A stretch of 64,000 nt of DNA, from the NCBI RefSeq assembly GCF_000765215.1, contig NZ_JPJE01000018.1, positions 186,001 to 250,000 on the forward strand, given 5' to 3'. This DNA comes from Eubacterium sp. ER2 (GTDB lineage: Bacteria > Bacillota > Clostridia > Lachnospirales > Lachnospiraceae). Of this stretch, positions 1 through 8,605 are shown one piece after another (the first letter of the stretch is position 1; every line of letters begins with the position of its first letter). Below the pieces are notes generated by a model. That model saw only the letters and a list, made by a program, of their open reading frames with translations, was not told the DNA's origin and did no database searches. Position numbers and translations under genes: made by a program.

Positions 1-66
1 CCGAAGAAATGATCTTTGCCGGAAAATGATTTTACAAGAGAAATGATTTTGAGAGAGGTGAATGAG

Positions 67-435
67 ATGCAGCTTGCGAGCTTTGTTTTTGTGGGACTGG
101 GCGGGGCTGTGGGAGCCATGCTCCGGTACGCTGTCAGCCTTCTGCCCTACAAGGGTACCTTCCCTGTGCTGACCCTTGCGACCAATCTGCTGGGGGCCCT
201 GGCCATCGGCGTGATCGCCGGTATGGCGGCCAGGAGGCAGGCCCCGGAGGGGCTGGTGCTCTTCCTGAAGACGGGAGTGTGCGGCGGTTTTACGACCTTT
301 TCCACCTTCTCACTGGAGGCCTGGCAGCTCCTGGAGAAGGGGCATCCGGGCCTTGCCGTGACTTATATGCTGCTCAGTGTCCTGGGCTGTCTTGCCGGCG
401 TGGCTGCAGGTCTGTGGGCTGCCTCCAGGTGGTAA
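67..435 (+). CDS. crcB: Fluoride channel FluC/CrcB
   Basis: Small membrane protein of 122 aa that exports fluoride as a dual-topology dimer. Family hallmarks are visible: GGAVGAMLRY at residues 12-21, the pore Asn at residue 40 (TLATN), and GFTTFSTFS at 74-82, which carries the Phe-box and Thr/Ser residues lining the pore. Four hydrophobic segments cover most of the length. The ATG at 67 was chosen over upstream TTG/ATG codons because an AGAGGTG ribosome site lies 6-8 bases before it. Any partner gene upstream lies outside the window. No fluoride riboswitch is visible in the short upstream stretch. Confidence 0.93.
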   Translation: MQLASFVFVGLGGAVGAMLRYAVSLLPYKGTFPVLTLATNLLGALAIGVIAGMAARRQAPEGLVLFLKTGVCGGFTTFSTFSLEAWQLLEKGHPGLAVTYMLLSVLGCLAGVAAGLWAASRW

Positions 436-578
436 ACTCTGCCCGGCTGCGCATGGCGGAGGTAAAGGGCAGGATGACCATGACAAGAGATGGCATGTGC
501 CCCCGGGGAACAGTCAATAGAATTCAGGCATATAGTTTGCTCGCAGCATTTGCAGAGGCCATTTTTGCTCCTATGGAC

Positions 579-607
579 TTGCCGGGAGAAAAGAAATCCT
601 ATAAAAT
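579..607 (+). promoter_or_regulatory. Putative sigma-A promoter for the ABC-F gene
   Basis: TTGCCG at 579-584 and TAAAAT at 602-607 are separated by 17 bases, upstream of the ABC-F gene. The rest of the 243-base gap after crcB shows no gene. Confidence 0.5.
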
Positions 608-624
608 AGCGTCATGTGCAGTGG

Positions 625-654
625 TTTGCCGCAAGTGTTTTCGCCAGCGGCAAA
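625..654 (+). other. Leader hairpin before the ABC-F gene
   Basis: TTTGCCGC (625-632) pairs perfectly with GCGGCAAA (647-654) around a 14-base loop. It lies in the predicted leader just upstream of the ribosome site. No T-run follows, so it is not a terminator. It might stabilise or modulate the mRNA; that is inference. Confidence 0.5.
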
Positions 655-678
655 GGAAAATGAAAAGAGGTTTTACTT

Positions 679-2487
679 ATGAATATCATCAACATTGAAC
701 ATATCAGCAAGGTTTTTGGCGGCAAGACGATTTTTGAGGACGCCTCCTACGGCGTGCAGGAGGGGGACAAGGTGGGGATCATCGGCATCAACGGGACTGG
801 AAAGACCACCCTCCTGCGCCTTGTGGCAGGGCTGGAGACACCGGATGAGGGGCAGATCGTGACCCGCAGCGGCATCCGCATGGCCTACCTCTCACAGACG
901 CCTCAGTTTGAGGACGGGGCCACGGTCTCCTCCTGGGCCTTCAGCGGGGATCCGGATATGGACTGGAAGGTGCAGAGCAATCTCAATGAGCTGGGCATCA
1001 CGGACTGGGAAGCCCCCATCGATACCCTGTCCGGCGGGCAGAAGAAGCGGACCGCCATGGCCAGGCTGCTGGCGGACTCCTTTGATGTGCTGCTTCTGGA
1101 CGAGCCCACCAACCACCTGGATCAGGAGATGATCAGCTGGCTGGAGGACTATCTGAAATCCTTCCGGGGCACTGTTCTGATGGTGACTCACGACCGGTAT
1201 TTTCTGGACAAGGTGACAGACAGAATTCTGGAAATTGACTGGGGAAAGATTTACGGATACGAGGCGAATTATTCACAGTTCCTTGAGCTGAAGGCGGCCA
1301 GGGAGGAGAGTGAGCTTGCCTCGGAGAGAAAGAGAAAGAGCGTCCTTCGGATGGAACTGGAGTGGGCCAGGAGGGGATGCCGCGCCAGATCCACCAAGCA
1401 GAGAGCGCGGCTGGAGAGGCTGGAGGCGCTCAAGAGCCAGGCGGCCCCTGTGGCTAAGGAGACGGCCCAGATCGATTCGGTGGAGACGAGGATGGGCAGG
1501 AAGACGGTGGAGCTGCACCACATCAGCAAGAGCTATGGCGAAAATGTGATTATCCGGGATTTTGACTACATTTTCCTGAAAAATCAGAAGGTGGGGATCG
1601 TGGGGCCCAACGGCTGCGGAAAATCCACCCTGCTGAAGATCATTGCCGGGGAGGTGGAGCCGGATGGCGGACAGGTGGAAGTGGGGGAGACTGTGCGGAT
1701 AGCTTATTTCTCCCAGGAGCTGCCCCAGATGGACACAGAGCAGAGAGTCATCGACTATGTGAAGGATATAGGCGAGTATGTGCAGACAAAGGAGGGCAGG
1801 ATAAGCGCCTCCCAGATGCTGGAGCGCTTTCTCTTTACGCCGGAAATGCAGTATTCTCCGGTCGGAAAGCTGTCCGGCGGAGAGAAGAAGCGCCTTTATC
1901 TGCTTGGGATCCTGCAGTCAAACCCCAATTTCCTCGTCCTTGACGAGTGCACCAACGACCTGGACATCCCCACCATGACGATCCTGGAGGACTACCTGTC
2001 CGCCTTTACAGGGATCGTAGTGACTGTCTCTCATGATCGGTATTTCCTGGACAATGTGGCGGACCGGATCTTTGAGTTCTGCGGAGGAGGAGCTCTCAGA
2101 CAGTATGAGGGAGGCTATACGGACTACATCGAGACAAAGGGGCGGGAGGAGATTTCCGCCGGGATCCACAGTCAGGCTCCGGGAAAGAAGAGCGAGGCAG
2201 AAGCACAGGATAAAAGCGGGGCGAAGGACTGGAAGCAGCACAGGAACGCAAAGCTCAAATTCTCCTACAAAGAACAGAGAGAGTACGAGACCATTGATGA
2301 GGACATAGCGGCCCTGGAGGAGAAGCTGGAGGAGCTGGACGGGGAGATTATGGCCAACGCTACCAACTCGGCAAAGCTTGGGGAGCTGATGGAGAAAAAG
2401 GAGCAGGCGCAGGCAGAGCTGGACGAGAAGATGGAACGGTGGGTCTATCTGACAGAGCTGGCCGAGAAAATAGAGGGGCAGAAGTAG
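679..2487 (+). CDS. ABC-F family ATPase, Uup-like
   Basis: Soluble twin-ABC protein of 602 aa with no membrane segments. ABC-F proteins act on the ribosome or translation. Walker A motifs lie near residues 36-43 (GINGTGKT) and 309-316 (GPNGCGKS). The signatures are LSGGQKKR and LSGGEKKR. Walker B motifs are LLLDEPTNHLD (~138-148) and LVLDECTNDLD (~418-428). The interdomain linker (~230-290) is rich in Arg/Lys/Glu. A coiled-coil tail (~535-602) resembles the Uup C-terminal domain, which argues for Uup rather than a dedicated antibiotic-resistance ABC-F. Odd point: the usual Pro of the second DEPTN motif is Cys424. AAAAGAGG precedes the ATG. Confidence 0.88.
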   Translation: MNIINIEHISKVFGGKTIFEDASYGVQEGDKVGIIGINGTGKTTLLRLVAGLETPDEGQIVTRSGIRMAYLSQTPQFEDGATVSSWAFSGDPDMDWKVQSNLNELGITDWEAPIDTLSGGQKKRTAMARLLADSFDVLLLDEPTNHLDQEMISWLEDYLKSFRGTVLMVTHDRYFLDKVTDRILEIDWGKIYGYEANYSQFLELKAAREESELASERKRKSVLRMELEWARRGCRARSTKQRARLERLEALKSQAAPVAKETAQIDSVETRMGRKTVELHHISKSYGENVIIRDFDYIFLKNQKVGIVGPNGCGKSTLLKIIAGEVEPDGGQVEVGETVRIAYFSQELPQMDTEQRVIDYVKDIGEYVQTKEGRISASQMLERFLFTPEMQYSPVGKLSGGEKKRLYLLGILQSNPNFLVLDECTNDLDIPTMTILEDYLSAFTGIVVTVSHDRYFLDNVADRIFEFCGGGALRQYEGGYTDYIETKGREEISAGIHSQAPGKKSEAEAQDKSGAKDWKQHRNAKLKFSYKEQREYETIDEDIAALEEKLEELDGEIMANATNSAKLGELMEKKEQAQAELDEKMERWVYLTELAEKIEGQK

Positions 2488-2535
2488 GATTTACGGAAGC
2501 AAAATTTCCTGAAAATAAAAGTTTCTGGAAACTGC

Positions 2536-2564
2536 TTGACAAAACTATATAGAATTGCTATTAT
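2536..2564 (+). promoter_or_regulatory. Sigma-A promoter for ilvN-ilvC
   Basis: A perfect TTGACA (2536-2541), a 17-base spacer and TATTAT (2559-2564) lie in an AT-rich gap upstream of ilvN. Confidence 0.75.
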
Positions 2565-2566
2565 AA

Positions 2567-2590
2567 AAAAACAGAACGCACTCTGTTTTT
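2567..2590 (+). other. Inverted repeat at the ilvN transcription start
   Basis: AAAAACAG (2567-2574) and CTGTTTTT (2583-2590) are perfectly complementary around an 8-base loop. They lie immediately downstream of the -10 box, so the palindrome would sit at the transcription start. It could be an operator, a 5' hairpin or a weak terminator of upstream transcription. No T-box features are present. Confidence 0.5.
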
Positions 2591-2619
2591 GAAAAAATCA
2601 AATGAAAAGAGGTGCAGAT

Positions 2620-3162
2620 ATGAATAGGGTATTTTCACTGCTGGTTGACAACACGCCGGGTGTGCTGAGTCGAATTTCAGGACTTTTCAGCCGGCGGGGC
2701 TACAGTATTGACAGCATTACCGCAGGTGTGACCGCTGATCCCCGCTTTACAAGAATTACGATCGTGTCAAGTGGCGACGAGCTGATCCTCTCTCAGATCG
2801 AGAAGCAGGTACGCAAGCTGGAGGATGTCATTGAGATCAAGGTGCTGAAAGAGGGCGAGTCCGTTTACCGCGAGCTGATCATGGTGAAGGTGAGAGCTAA
2901 CGCGGCCCAGAGGGCGGAGATCATCTCCGTGGCAGATATTTTCCGGGCCAAGGTGGTGGATGTGGAGAAGGAGTCCCTGATGCTGGAGCTGACAGGAAAT
3001 CAGTCCAAGCTGGAGGCTTTCTTAAATCTCCTTGACGGCTATGAGATACTGGAGCTGGCGAGAACCGGAATTACCGGACTGTCCAGAGGAGTCAAGAACA
3101 TCACTGTGATTGACGAGAACGGACAGAAGAGGACATGGAACCCGGACGACGGCGCCAAGTAA
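2620..3162 (+). CDS. ilvN: Acetolactate synthase small (regulatory) subunit
   Basis: Regulatory subunit of acetohydroxyacid synthase, first step of valine/leucine/isoleucine synthesis; it confers feedback inhibition by branched-chain amino acids. The 180-aa protein has an N-terminal ACT domain (residues ~2-75; VDNTPGVLSRISGLFSRRGY is the typical opening) and a C-terminal ALS_ss domain. The ATG at 2620 was chosen over the in-frame ATG at 2602 because AGAGGTG precedes it by about 6 bases. It is followed 66 bases later by ilvC with no terminator between, so the two are probably one operon. The catalytic subunit ilvB is not in the window. Confidence 0.94.
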   Translation: MNRVFSLLVDNTPGVLSRISGLFSRRGYSIDSITAGVTADPRFTRITIVSSGDELILSQIEKQVRKLEDVIEIKVLKEGESVYRELIMVKVRANAAQRAEIISVADIFRAKVVDVEKESLMLELTGNQSKLEAFLNLLDGYEILELARTGITGLSRGVKNITVIDENGQKRTWNPDDGAK

Positions 3163-3201
3163 AATGTGCATGCTAAAGGACTAAAGCCTTTAACAATATA
3201 A

Positions 3202-4248
<1,047 letters not shown>

Positions 4249-4280
4249 TCAGAAATCCTACATATATAAAAGAGATGAAG

Positions 4281-4326
4281 AAAAGGCATCTTACGGAGCG
4301 GAAGCTCCGGAGGATGCCTTTTTTTG
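4281..4326 (+). terminator. Intrinsic terminator after ilvC
   Basis: AAAAGGCATC (4281-4290) pairs with GATGCCTTTT (4313-4322), with an inner CGGAGC/GCTCCG stem and a T-run to 4325. Confidence 0.9.
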
Positions 4327-4399
4327 TTAGGCCAAGGGCCTGTTTTCTGGCCCGGAGTTTTTCGGGTTCCGAAAAACGGAGGGTTAGAAAACCAAAAAA

Positions 4400-4418
4400 C
4401 CACTTGCTATGCAAGTGG
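4400..4418 (+). repeat. IS200 left-end hairpin
   Basis: CCACTTGC-TAT-GCAAGTGG: an 8-bp perfect stem with a three-base loop. It matches the size and position of TnpA-binding hairpins and mirrors the right-end hairpin. Confidence 0.75.
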
Positions 4419-4462
4419 ATAAGGATGCTTCAGCTTACAGAAAAACCTCCAATGTTATAATT

Positions 4463-4485
4463 AATGCAGGTTCGCCAACCGCATT
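4463..4485 (+). other. Hairpin upstream of the tnpA ribosome site
   Basis: AATGC/GCATT enclose GGTT-CGCC-AACC with one bulged A. The structure ends 6 bases before the AAAGGAGGT ribosome site. IS200 transposase genes are known to be translationally repressed by 5' mRNA structure and an antisense RNA; this hairpin is a candidate for the former. Confidence 0.5.
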
Positions 4486-4506
4486 AAAAACAAAGGAGGT
4501 ATCCAT

Positions 4507-4977
4507 ATGGATAGTAATAGTCTATCACATACCAGATGGAATTGTAAGTATCATATAGTTTTTGCACCGAAGTATAGAAGAAAAGTAGCATATGGAAAAA
4601 TAAAACAGGATATAGCCAATATCCTAAGTATGTTATGCAAGAGGAAAGGCGTAAAAATTATAGAAGCAGAGATATGTCCAGATCACGTCCATATGCTGGT
4701 AGAAATTCCGCCAAGCACGAGTGTATCGTATTTTGTAGGGTATCTGAAAGGGAAAAGTACACTAATGATATTCGAGCGGCATGCCAATTTGAAATATAAA
4801 TATGGGAACCGACATTTCTGGTGCAGAGGATACTACGTAGATACGGTAGGGAAAAATGCGAAGAAAATAGAGGAATATATAGCCAATCAGCTACAGGAAG
4901 ATCTGGAATATGATCAAATGACACTGAAAGAGTATATAGACCCGTTCACGGGTGAGCCAGTAAAGCAAAACAGATAA
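4507..4977 (+). CDS. tnpA: IS200/IS605-family Y1 transposase TnpA
   Basis: Single-strand-specific HUH transposase of 156 aa, a full length for the family. The metal-binding HUH motif is HVH in CPDHVHMLVEIPP (about residues 57-69). The catalytic Tyr lies in GYYVDTVGKN (about residues 115-124). Both are intact, so the enzyme is probably active. AAAGGAGGT precedes the ATG. Codon use is AT-richer than in flanking genes, consistent with transfer. An inverted repeat GAGCCC-TTTA-GGGCTC directly follows the stop (4981-4996). Confidence 0.95.
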   Translation: MDSNSLSHTRWNCKYHIVFAPKYRRKVAYGKIKQDIANILSMLCKRKGVKIIEAEICPDHVHMLVEIPPSTSVSYFVGYLKGKSTLMIFERHANLKYKYGNRHFWCRGYYVDTVGKNAKKIEEYIANQLQEDLEYDQMTLKEYIDPFTGEPVKQNR

Positions 4978-5087
4978 GAAGAGCCCTTTAGGGCTCAAGT
5001 AAGAAAATGATGTTGCGATTGGCGAACCAAATCGATGAGTCTTTAGACTCCAGTGCCGGTAAAAGACCCTTATAGGGTCAAAGCAAG

Positions 5088-5106
5088 CCACCGGCTAAGC
5101 CGGTGG
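5088..5106 (+). repeat. IS200 right-end hairpin
   Basis: CCACCGGC-TAA-GCCGGTGG: an 8-bp stem and three-base loop, the same design as the left end. Another hairpin GACCCT-TAT-AGGGTC precedes it at 5065-5079. Confidence 0.75.
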
Positions 5107-5129
5107 TCTTGACTAGATGCGTTATGCGC

Positions 5130-6368
5130 CTACGAATAGAAGTCGATCCGCTTGGTGCTTTCGTCTATGCGATAGTCCAGGTCAAAGAGCCCGGCGAAAT
5201 CCTCGACCTTCAGGCCGACGCAGAAGCGGGCACCCACCTCCGTGTCCTCGTCTGCGGTGACAAAGGGAAGGTTTAGAGGCTCTCCATTTTTCATCACGTT
5301 GAATTCCGTGATCTCATTATCGGAGAACTGGCTCTCCATCTGCCAGGTGTCGTCTCCGATCTTCCAGGATGACAGCCACAGTCCCTCCTCCGGCTCCAGG
5401 CAGTAGCTGCCGCCCAGGGCACTGACATACTCCCGCACGATCAGAGGCACGCTGGCGGAGTCGGTGACATATCCGATATCGCATGGAAGCATGTAGGAGC
5501 CGGTCTCCTGGCTGTACCAGCAGTAGCAGAAACGATCCGTGATCAGGGACCACTGGTTGACGGAGTCCTCCTGGCTGTTGTAGGTCATTTTTTTACCGTC
5601 CAGATAAATCGAGTCCAGTCTGGTCATGTGCTTACCGCGGGTGTATTCCTCGGGGATAGCGGCTAACTCGTCCAACTGGTTGTCCACGCACATCTGTGCA
5701 TACTCATCGGCAAGCCGCTGGTACAGCTCCTCCTGAGAGCTGAGTCCGTTGATCCCAAAGTCCGCCATGTTGATCCAGCTCTGGTGGGCTTCCATATCCT
5801 CCTGCGAAGGGTACCAGGCCAGGTGCACGCTTGTCAGGGGATTGTTCCAGAGAAAGTCCTCGTCATTGTAGGCCAGCTCCTCCCGGTAAACATCCCCCGC
5901 GCGGGCCATGACTTCAGCGACCTGCCCGAGATCGTCAAAGGAGAGAAGCCCGATCCACCCGTCGTCGTAGGTGGGAAGCTCCTCCAGGATACGGACGGCC
6001 CTGTCGTAATAGAGGTCATGGATCTCCGACACGTAGGTGCAGGAGATTTCCTTTGAGTAAAGAATTGTGCTGCTCCCGTCAATCGTGACGTTTTTCAGAT
6101 AGCTGTTGGCTGTGAATGTGAGATCCCGCTCCCTGGAGCGGAAGGTGTACTCTACATTTTTGGGACGGTCCTCCACCTGCTCTGATGAGACCAGCTCAAA
6201 CTCCTCGTCCGGGCAGACGGAGCGGACGTAGTCCAGCACCTCCTCCTCGCCGGACACATCGCTGTCAATGGTGGTACAGGAGGCGAGGAGCAGGGAGGAG
6301 AGAAGAGCGGCGAGCAGGGCGGGGAGGACGCGCCTCTTTAAATGTCTTTGTGTTTTCTGTCTGTTCAT
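5130..6368 (-). CDS. Putative lipoprotein of unknown function
   Basis: I do not recognise this 412-aa protein. It has a basic N-terminus, a hydrophobic signal segment and a lipobox LLASC with the modifiable Cys near residue 31, so it is predicted to be anchored to the outer face of the membrane. The rest is acidic and rich in Tyr/Trp/Asp/Glu with no transmembrane segment. GAGGGG precedes the ATG on the reverse strand. It is divergent from the membrane protein at 6456 (87-base gap). The stop lies about 23 bases from the IS200 right-end hairpin, so the gene's own terminator, if any, may have been displaced. The C-terminus appears natural but could have been altered by the insertion. Confidence 0.75.
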   Translation of the reverse strand: MNRQKTQRHLKRRVLPALLAALLSSLLLASCTTIDSDVSGEEEVLDYVRSVCPDEEFELVSSEQVEDRPKNVEYTFRSRERDLTFTANSYLKNVTIDGSSTILYSKEISCTYVSEIHDLYYDRAVRILEELPTYDDGWIGLLSFDDLGQVAEVMARAGDVYREELAYNDEDFLWNNPLTSVHLAWYPSQEDMEAHQSWINMADFGINGLSSQEELYQRLADEYAQMCVDNQLDELAAIPEEYTRGKHMTRLDSIYLDGKKMTYNSQEDSVNQWSLITDRFCYCWYSQETGSYMLPCDIGYVTDSASVPLIVREYVSALGGSYCLEPEEGLWLSSWKIGDDTWQMESQFSDNEITEFNVMKNGEPLNLPFVTADEDTEVGARFCVGLKVEDFAGLFDLDYRIDESTKRIDFYS

Positions 6369-6455
6369 ATTGACCCCTCATATTTTATAAAAAATCTAGT
6401 ATTGAGTTTCTCATGGTTTGATTATATCATAGAGAAAAAGAGGGGGATATATTAT

Positions 6456-7757
6456 ATGGAGAACAAAATTATTTACAGTGAGATACCGGACAATCTGAGG
6501 GAGCAGAGTGAAAATTTAAAGAAGCCTGTCGACATTGCCCATATGATTTTTTTCCCGGTAGTTCCATTTCTTTTGAGCGTGGACCAGTGGCTTGAGATAC
6601 CCAGAGAAGATCTTTACTTTTACAAAGCGAGATATTTTGTGTTTTCGCTCATCCTTTCTCTTCTCCCCGTCCTTGTCGGCTTTTTATATGCCAGGCGGAA
6701 GGCGAGAAAGAGGCAGGAGAAGATATGCCGATGCATGGAACGCGCACAGCAGGAGGACTGCATACTGACATTTTCAGAAGAAGGGATATGTCTTTTCTCC
6801 AAGAAAACAGGAGAAGCAAAAGATATCCCGTATGAAGGTGTGAAGGAGATACTCGAAGAGAGGGATGCTTTTCATATTCTGTTGGACAGGGGAGAAAAGA
6901 CATTTCTGAAAAAATATCTGGACTTTGAGAGCATGGAAAAGCTGGAGACACTATCGAAAATCTATTGCCCGGACAGATATGTGCGGGAGGGAGAAGAAAA
7001 AGTGGAGGAGATCTCAGTCTCTATCCCGGCCATTTCCAGCGATACGTGGACAAAGATCCGTGGAAAGCTGCGCACAGATGAGGCAAAGAAAGCGGTTCGG
7101 GCCTATACAGCCCGGTTCACAAGGGAAATGGAGATAAAGGAAGATCAGACATTCATAGCAGGGGGAGTGGCCATAACCGCGATGGGAGTCGTGATTTCTT
7201 ACTTTGAAAGCGGAGACTTTTCCCACATTTTAGCTGTCTTTGCCACTCTGTTAGGTCTGGCTCTGACTGGATATAGCCAGGCGCTGCGTGGTCTGATGTG
7301 GGCCTTCCTCCGGCTGTGCGGCATACCTTCGTTCTATGAGGCAATTAGAAAGCGGGATGAATATGCCGCAAAGGAATACCGTCTTGGCAAAGAGGGGATT
7401 TGTGATCAGATGACTGGCATTTTTTATCCGTATGACAATATCGGGCCTGTCATCGAGACAGAAGAGAAACTGAGGGTGGGACGCGTTTTTACATATGAAA
7501 AAGGCAACGACCCGGAACAATTTGACAGGCTGCGCGCTATGCTGAAAAAATATACGCCGGACCAGTACAGATACTATGAATTTTCGGGAGAGGCAGAAGA
7601 GAAGAAGGAAGGGAAGGCCGGGTATATTGCGGCGGCTGTTGTCCTTCTGTTTGTTCTCTTTGGCCGTTTCCTGCTCCCGCCCTGGTATGAGACGGATTTA
7701 TTTGTCCGTTTTCTGGCGGTTCCCAGGGATGTATATTTAGATAGCCTTTTTCACTAA
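6456..7757 (+). CDS. Putative membrane protein with YcxB-like repeats
   Basis: 433-aa protein with two hydrophobic segments near the N-terminus (~25-40 and ~58-82), two in the middle (~235-285) and one near the C-terminus (~395-415). Between them are two soluble stretches (~100-180 and ~305-385) of similar design: a short beta-rich run, a YPY/IPY-type motif, then a helix ending in a C/TPDRY or TPDQY motif. This resembles a duplicated YcxB-like domain of Firmicutes membrane proteins; the assignment is by eye and tentative. The ATG at 6456 was chosen because AGAGGGGG lies about 8 bases upstream. Function unknown. Confidence 0.65.
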   Translation: MENKIIYSEIPDNLREQSENLKKPVDIAHMIFFPVVPFLLSVDQWLEIPREDLYFYKARYFVFSLILSLLPVLVGFLYARRKARKRQEKICRCMERAQQEDCILTFSEEGICLFSKKTGEAKDIPYEGVKEILEERDAFHILLDRGEKTFLKKYLDFESMEKLETLSKIYCPDRYVREGEEKVEEISVSIPAISSDTWTKIRGKLRTDEAKKAVRAYTARFTREMEIKEDQTFIAGGVAITAMGVVISYFESGDFSHILAVFATLLGLALTGYSQALRGLMWAFLRLCGIPSFYEAIRKRDEYAAKEYRLGKEGICDQMTGIFYPYDNIGPVIETEEKLRVGRVFTYEKGNDPEQFDRLRAMLKKYTPDQYRYYEFSGEAEEKKEGKAGYIAAAVVLLFVLFGRFLLPPWYETDLFVRFLAVPRDVYLDSLFH

Positions 7758-7799
7758 AGAGTACCGAACAAAATCTATACAAAAATATATCTGACAACA

Positions 7800-7828
7800 T
7801 TCCATTTTTTGCTAATTTGTGCTAAAAT
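7800..7828 (+). promoter_or_regulatory. Putative promoter for the phosphoribosyltransferase-like gene
   Basis: TTCCAT (7800-7805), 17 bases, TAAAAT (7823-7828). The -35 is a weak match. Confidence 0.4.
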
Positions 7829-7884
7829 ATGAACTAGCAGAAAAAAAGAAAAAACTGCCCGCGGCAGAAGGGAGGAATTGTGTA

Positions 7885-8526
7885 ATGGATACGAATTTTG
7901 AGGATCTGCGCTCATGGAAAAATCCGAAGGCGCGCGTAAAAATCATGAAGGGGCATTTTGTTACCACACATTCACACGTCAATACATATATTGACCTGTC
8001 CACCATGAAGTCCAGGTGCAACAATGCCAGAGAGACTGCCAAGGTGATGGCTGAGCCCTATCTGGCATCCACCGAGATCGACACGATCGTGTGTCTGGAC
8101 GGCATGGAAGTGGTGGGAACATTTATTGCGGACATTCTGTCCAGGCCCGGAACCGTCTCCATCAACACAGGAAAAAATATTTCCGTTGTCACACCGGAGA
8201 CAGACAGGGCCGGCCAGATGATCTTTCGGGACAACACGAAGCGCATGATCGACGGCCAGAGGATCCTGATCGTTGCAGGTCTTATCACAACGGGAAAAAC
8301 TATGATGCAGTCCATAGAGAGCGTTCTCTACTATGGCGGGATAGTAAACGGCATCTGCGCCGCTTTCAGCCTTGTCTCCAAGGTGGCGGGGATGGACATC
8401 AACGCGGTGTTTACCCAGAAAGAAGTGCTGGGGTACGAGAAGTACTCTGACGGCGACTGCCCCATGTGTGCGGCTGGGAAGAAGGTAGACGCCTTTGTAA
8501 ACAGCTACGGATACTCGGCTCTCTAA
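7885..8526 (+). CDS. Orotate phosphoribosyltransferase-like protein
   Basis: 213-aa type I PRTase-fold protein. The PRPP loop region reads ILIVAGLITTGKT: the hydrophobic strand and TTG are kept, but the two adjacent acidic residues that bind the PRPP ribose in active enzymes (DD or ED) are Ala-Gly. The C-terminus carries a CPMC pair followed by an AGKKVDAF motif. The ATG at 7885 was chosen because GGGAGGAATT precedes it. The gene stands alone, with its own promoter and a terminator shared with rpsT. It could be a catalytically altered PRTase, a PurR-like regulator or a nucleotide sensor. It should not be assumed to be PyrE. Confidence 0.75.
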   Translation: MDTNFEDLRSWKNPKARVKIMKGHFVTTHSHVNTYIDLSTMKSRCNNARETAKVMAEPYLASTEIDTIVCLDGMEVVGTFIADILSRPGTVSINTGKNISVVTPETDRAGQMIFRDNTKRMIDGQRILIVAGLITTGKTMMQSIESVLYYGGIVNGICAAFSLVSKVAGMDINAVFTQKEVLGYEKYSDGDCPMCAAGKKVDAFVNSYGYSAL

Positions 8527-8552
8527 GCGGTTTCAGAGAGATTTTTGAGGAC

Positions 8553-8590
8553 AAAAAAAGACAACCACTGACGGTATGGTTGTCTTTTTT
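8553..8590. terminator. Bidirectional terminator between the PRTase-like gene and rpsT
   Basis: An A-run, then GACAACCA (8560-8567) pairing with TGGTTGTC (8577-8584), then six Ts. The A- and T-runs on either side make it usable by both convergent genes. Confidence 0.88.
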
Positions 8591-8605
8591 GTCTTCACTT
8601 TATTA

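Larger units (their letters stand above)
4384..5112 (+). mobile_element. IS200-type insertion sequence (tnpA only)
   Basis: A single-stranded-DNA transposon of the IS200/IS605 family carrying only the Y1 transposase and no tnpB. Each end holds a 19-base hairpin of the same architecture (8-bp stem, 3-base loop), as expected for TnpA recognition. Elements of this family lack terminal inverted repeats and do not duplicate the target, so the exact ends cannot be fixed by eye; the boundaries given are estimates. Two further hairpins (4336-4353 and 4357-4377) lie just outside the left end and may belong to the element. A 10-bp inverted repeat (GGTTCGCCAA at 4469-4478, complement at 5019-5028) flanks the gene. 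The element sits between ilvC and the lipoprotein gene and appears to disrupt neither. Confidence 0.85.

Noticed and set aside
279-698. Open frame spanning the end of crcB to the ABC-F start
   Set aside because: No ribosome site, overlaps both neighbours, and covers a predicted promoter and leader hairpin.
2488-2619. Possible T-box or leader-peptide attenuator before ilvN
   Set aside because: No T-box sequence, no Leu/Val/Ile-rich short frame, and the space after the promoter is too short.
4507-4977. TnpB/IscB-type RNA-guided nuclease partner for TnpA
   Set aside because: No second open frame follows within the element. It ends about 130 bases after tnpA.
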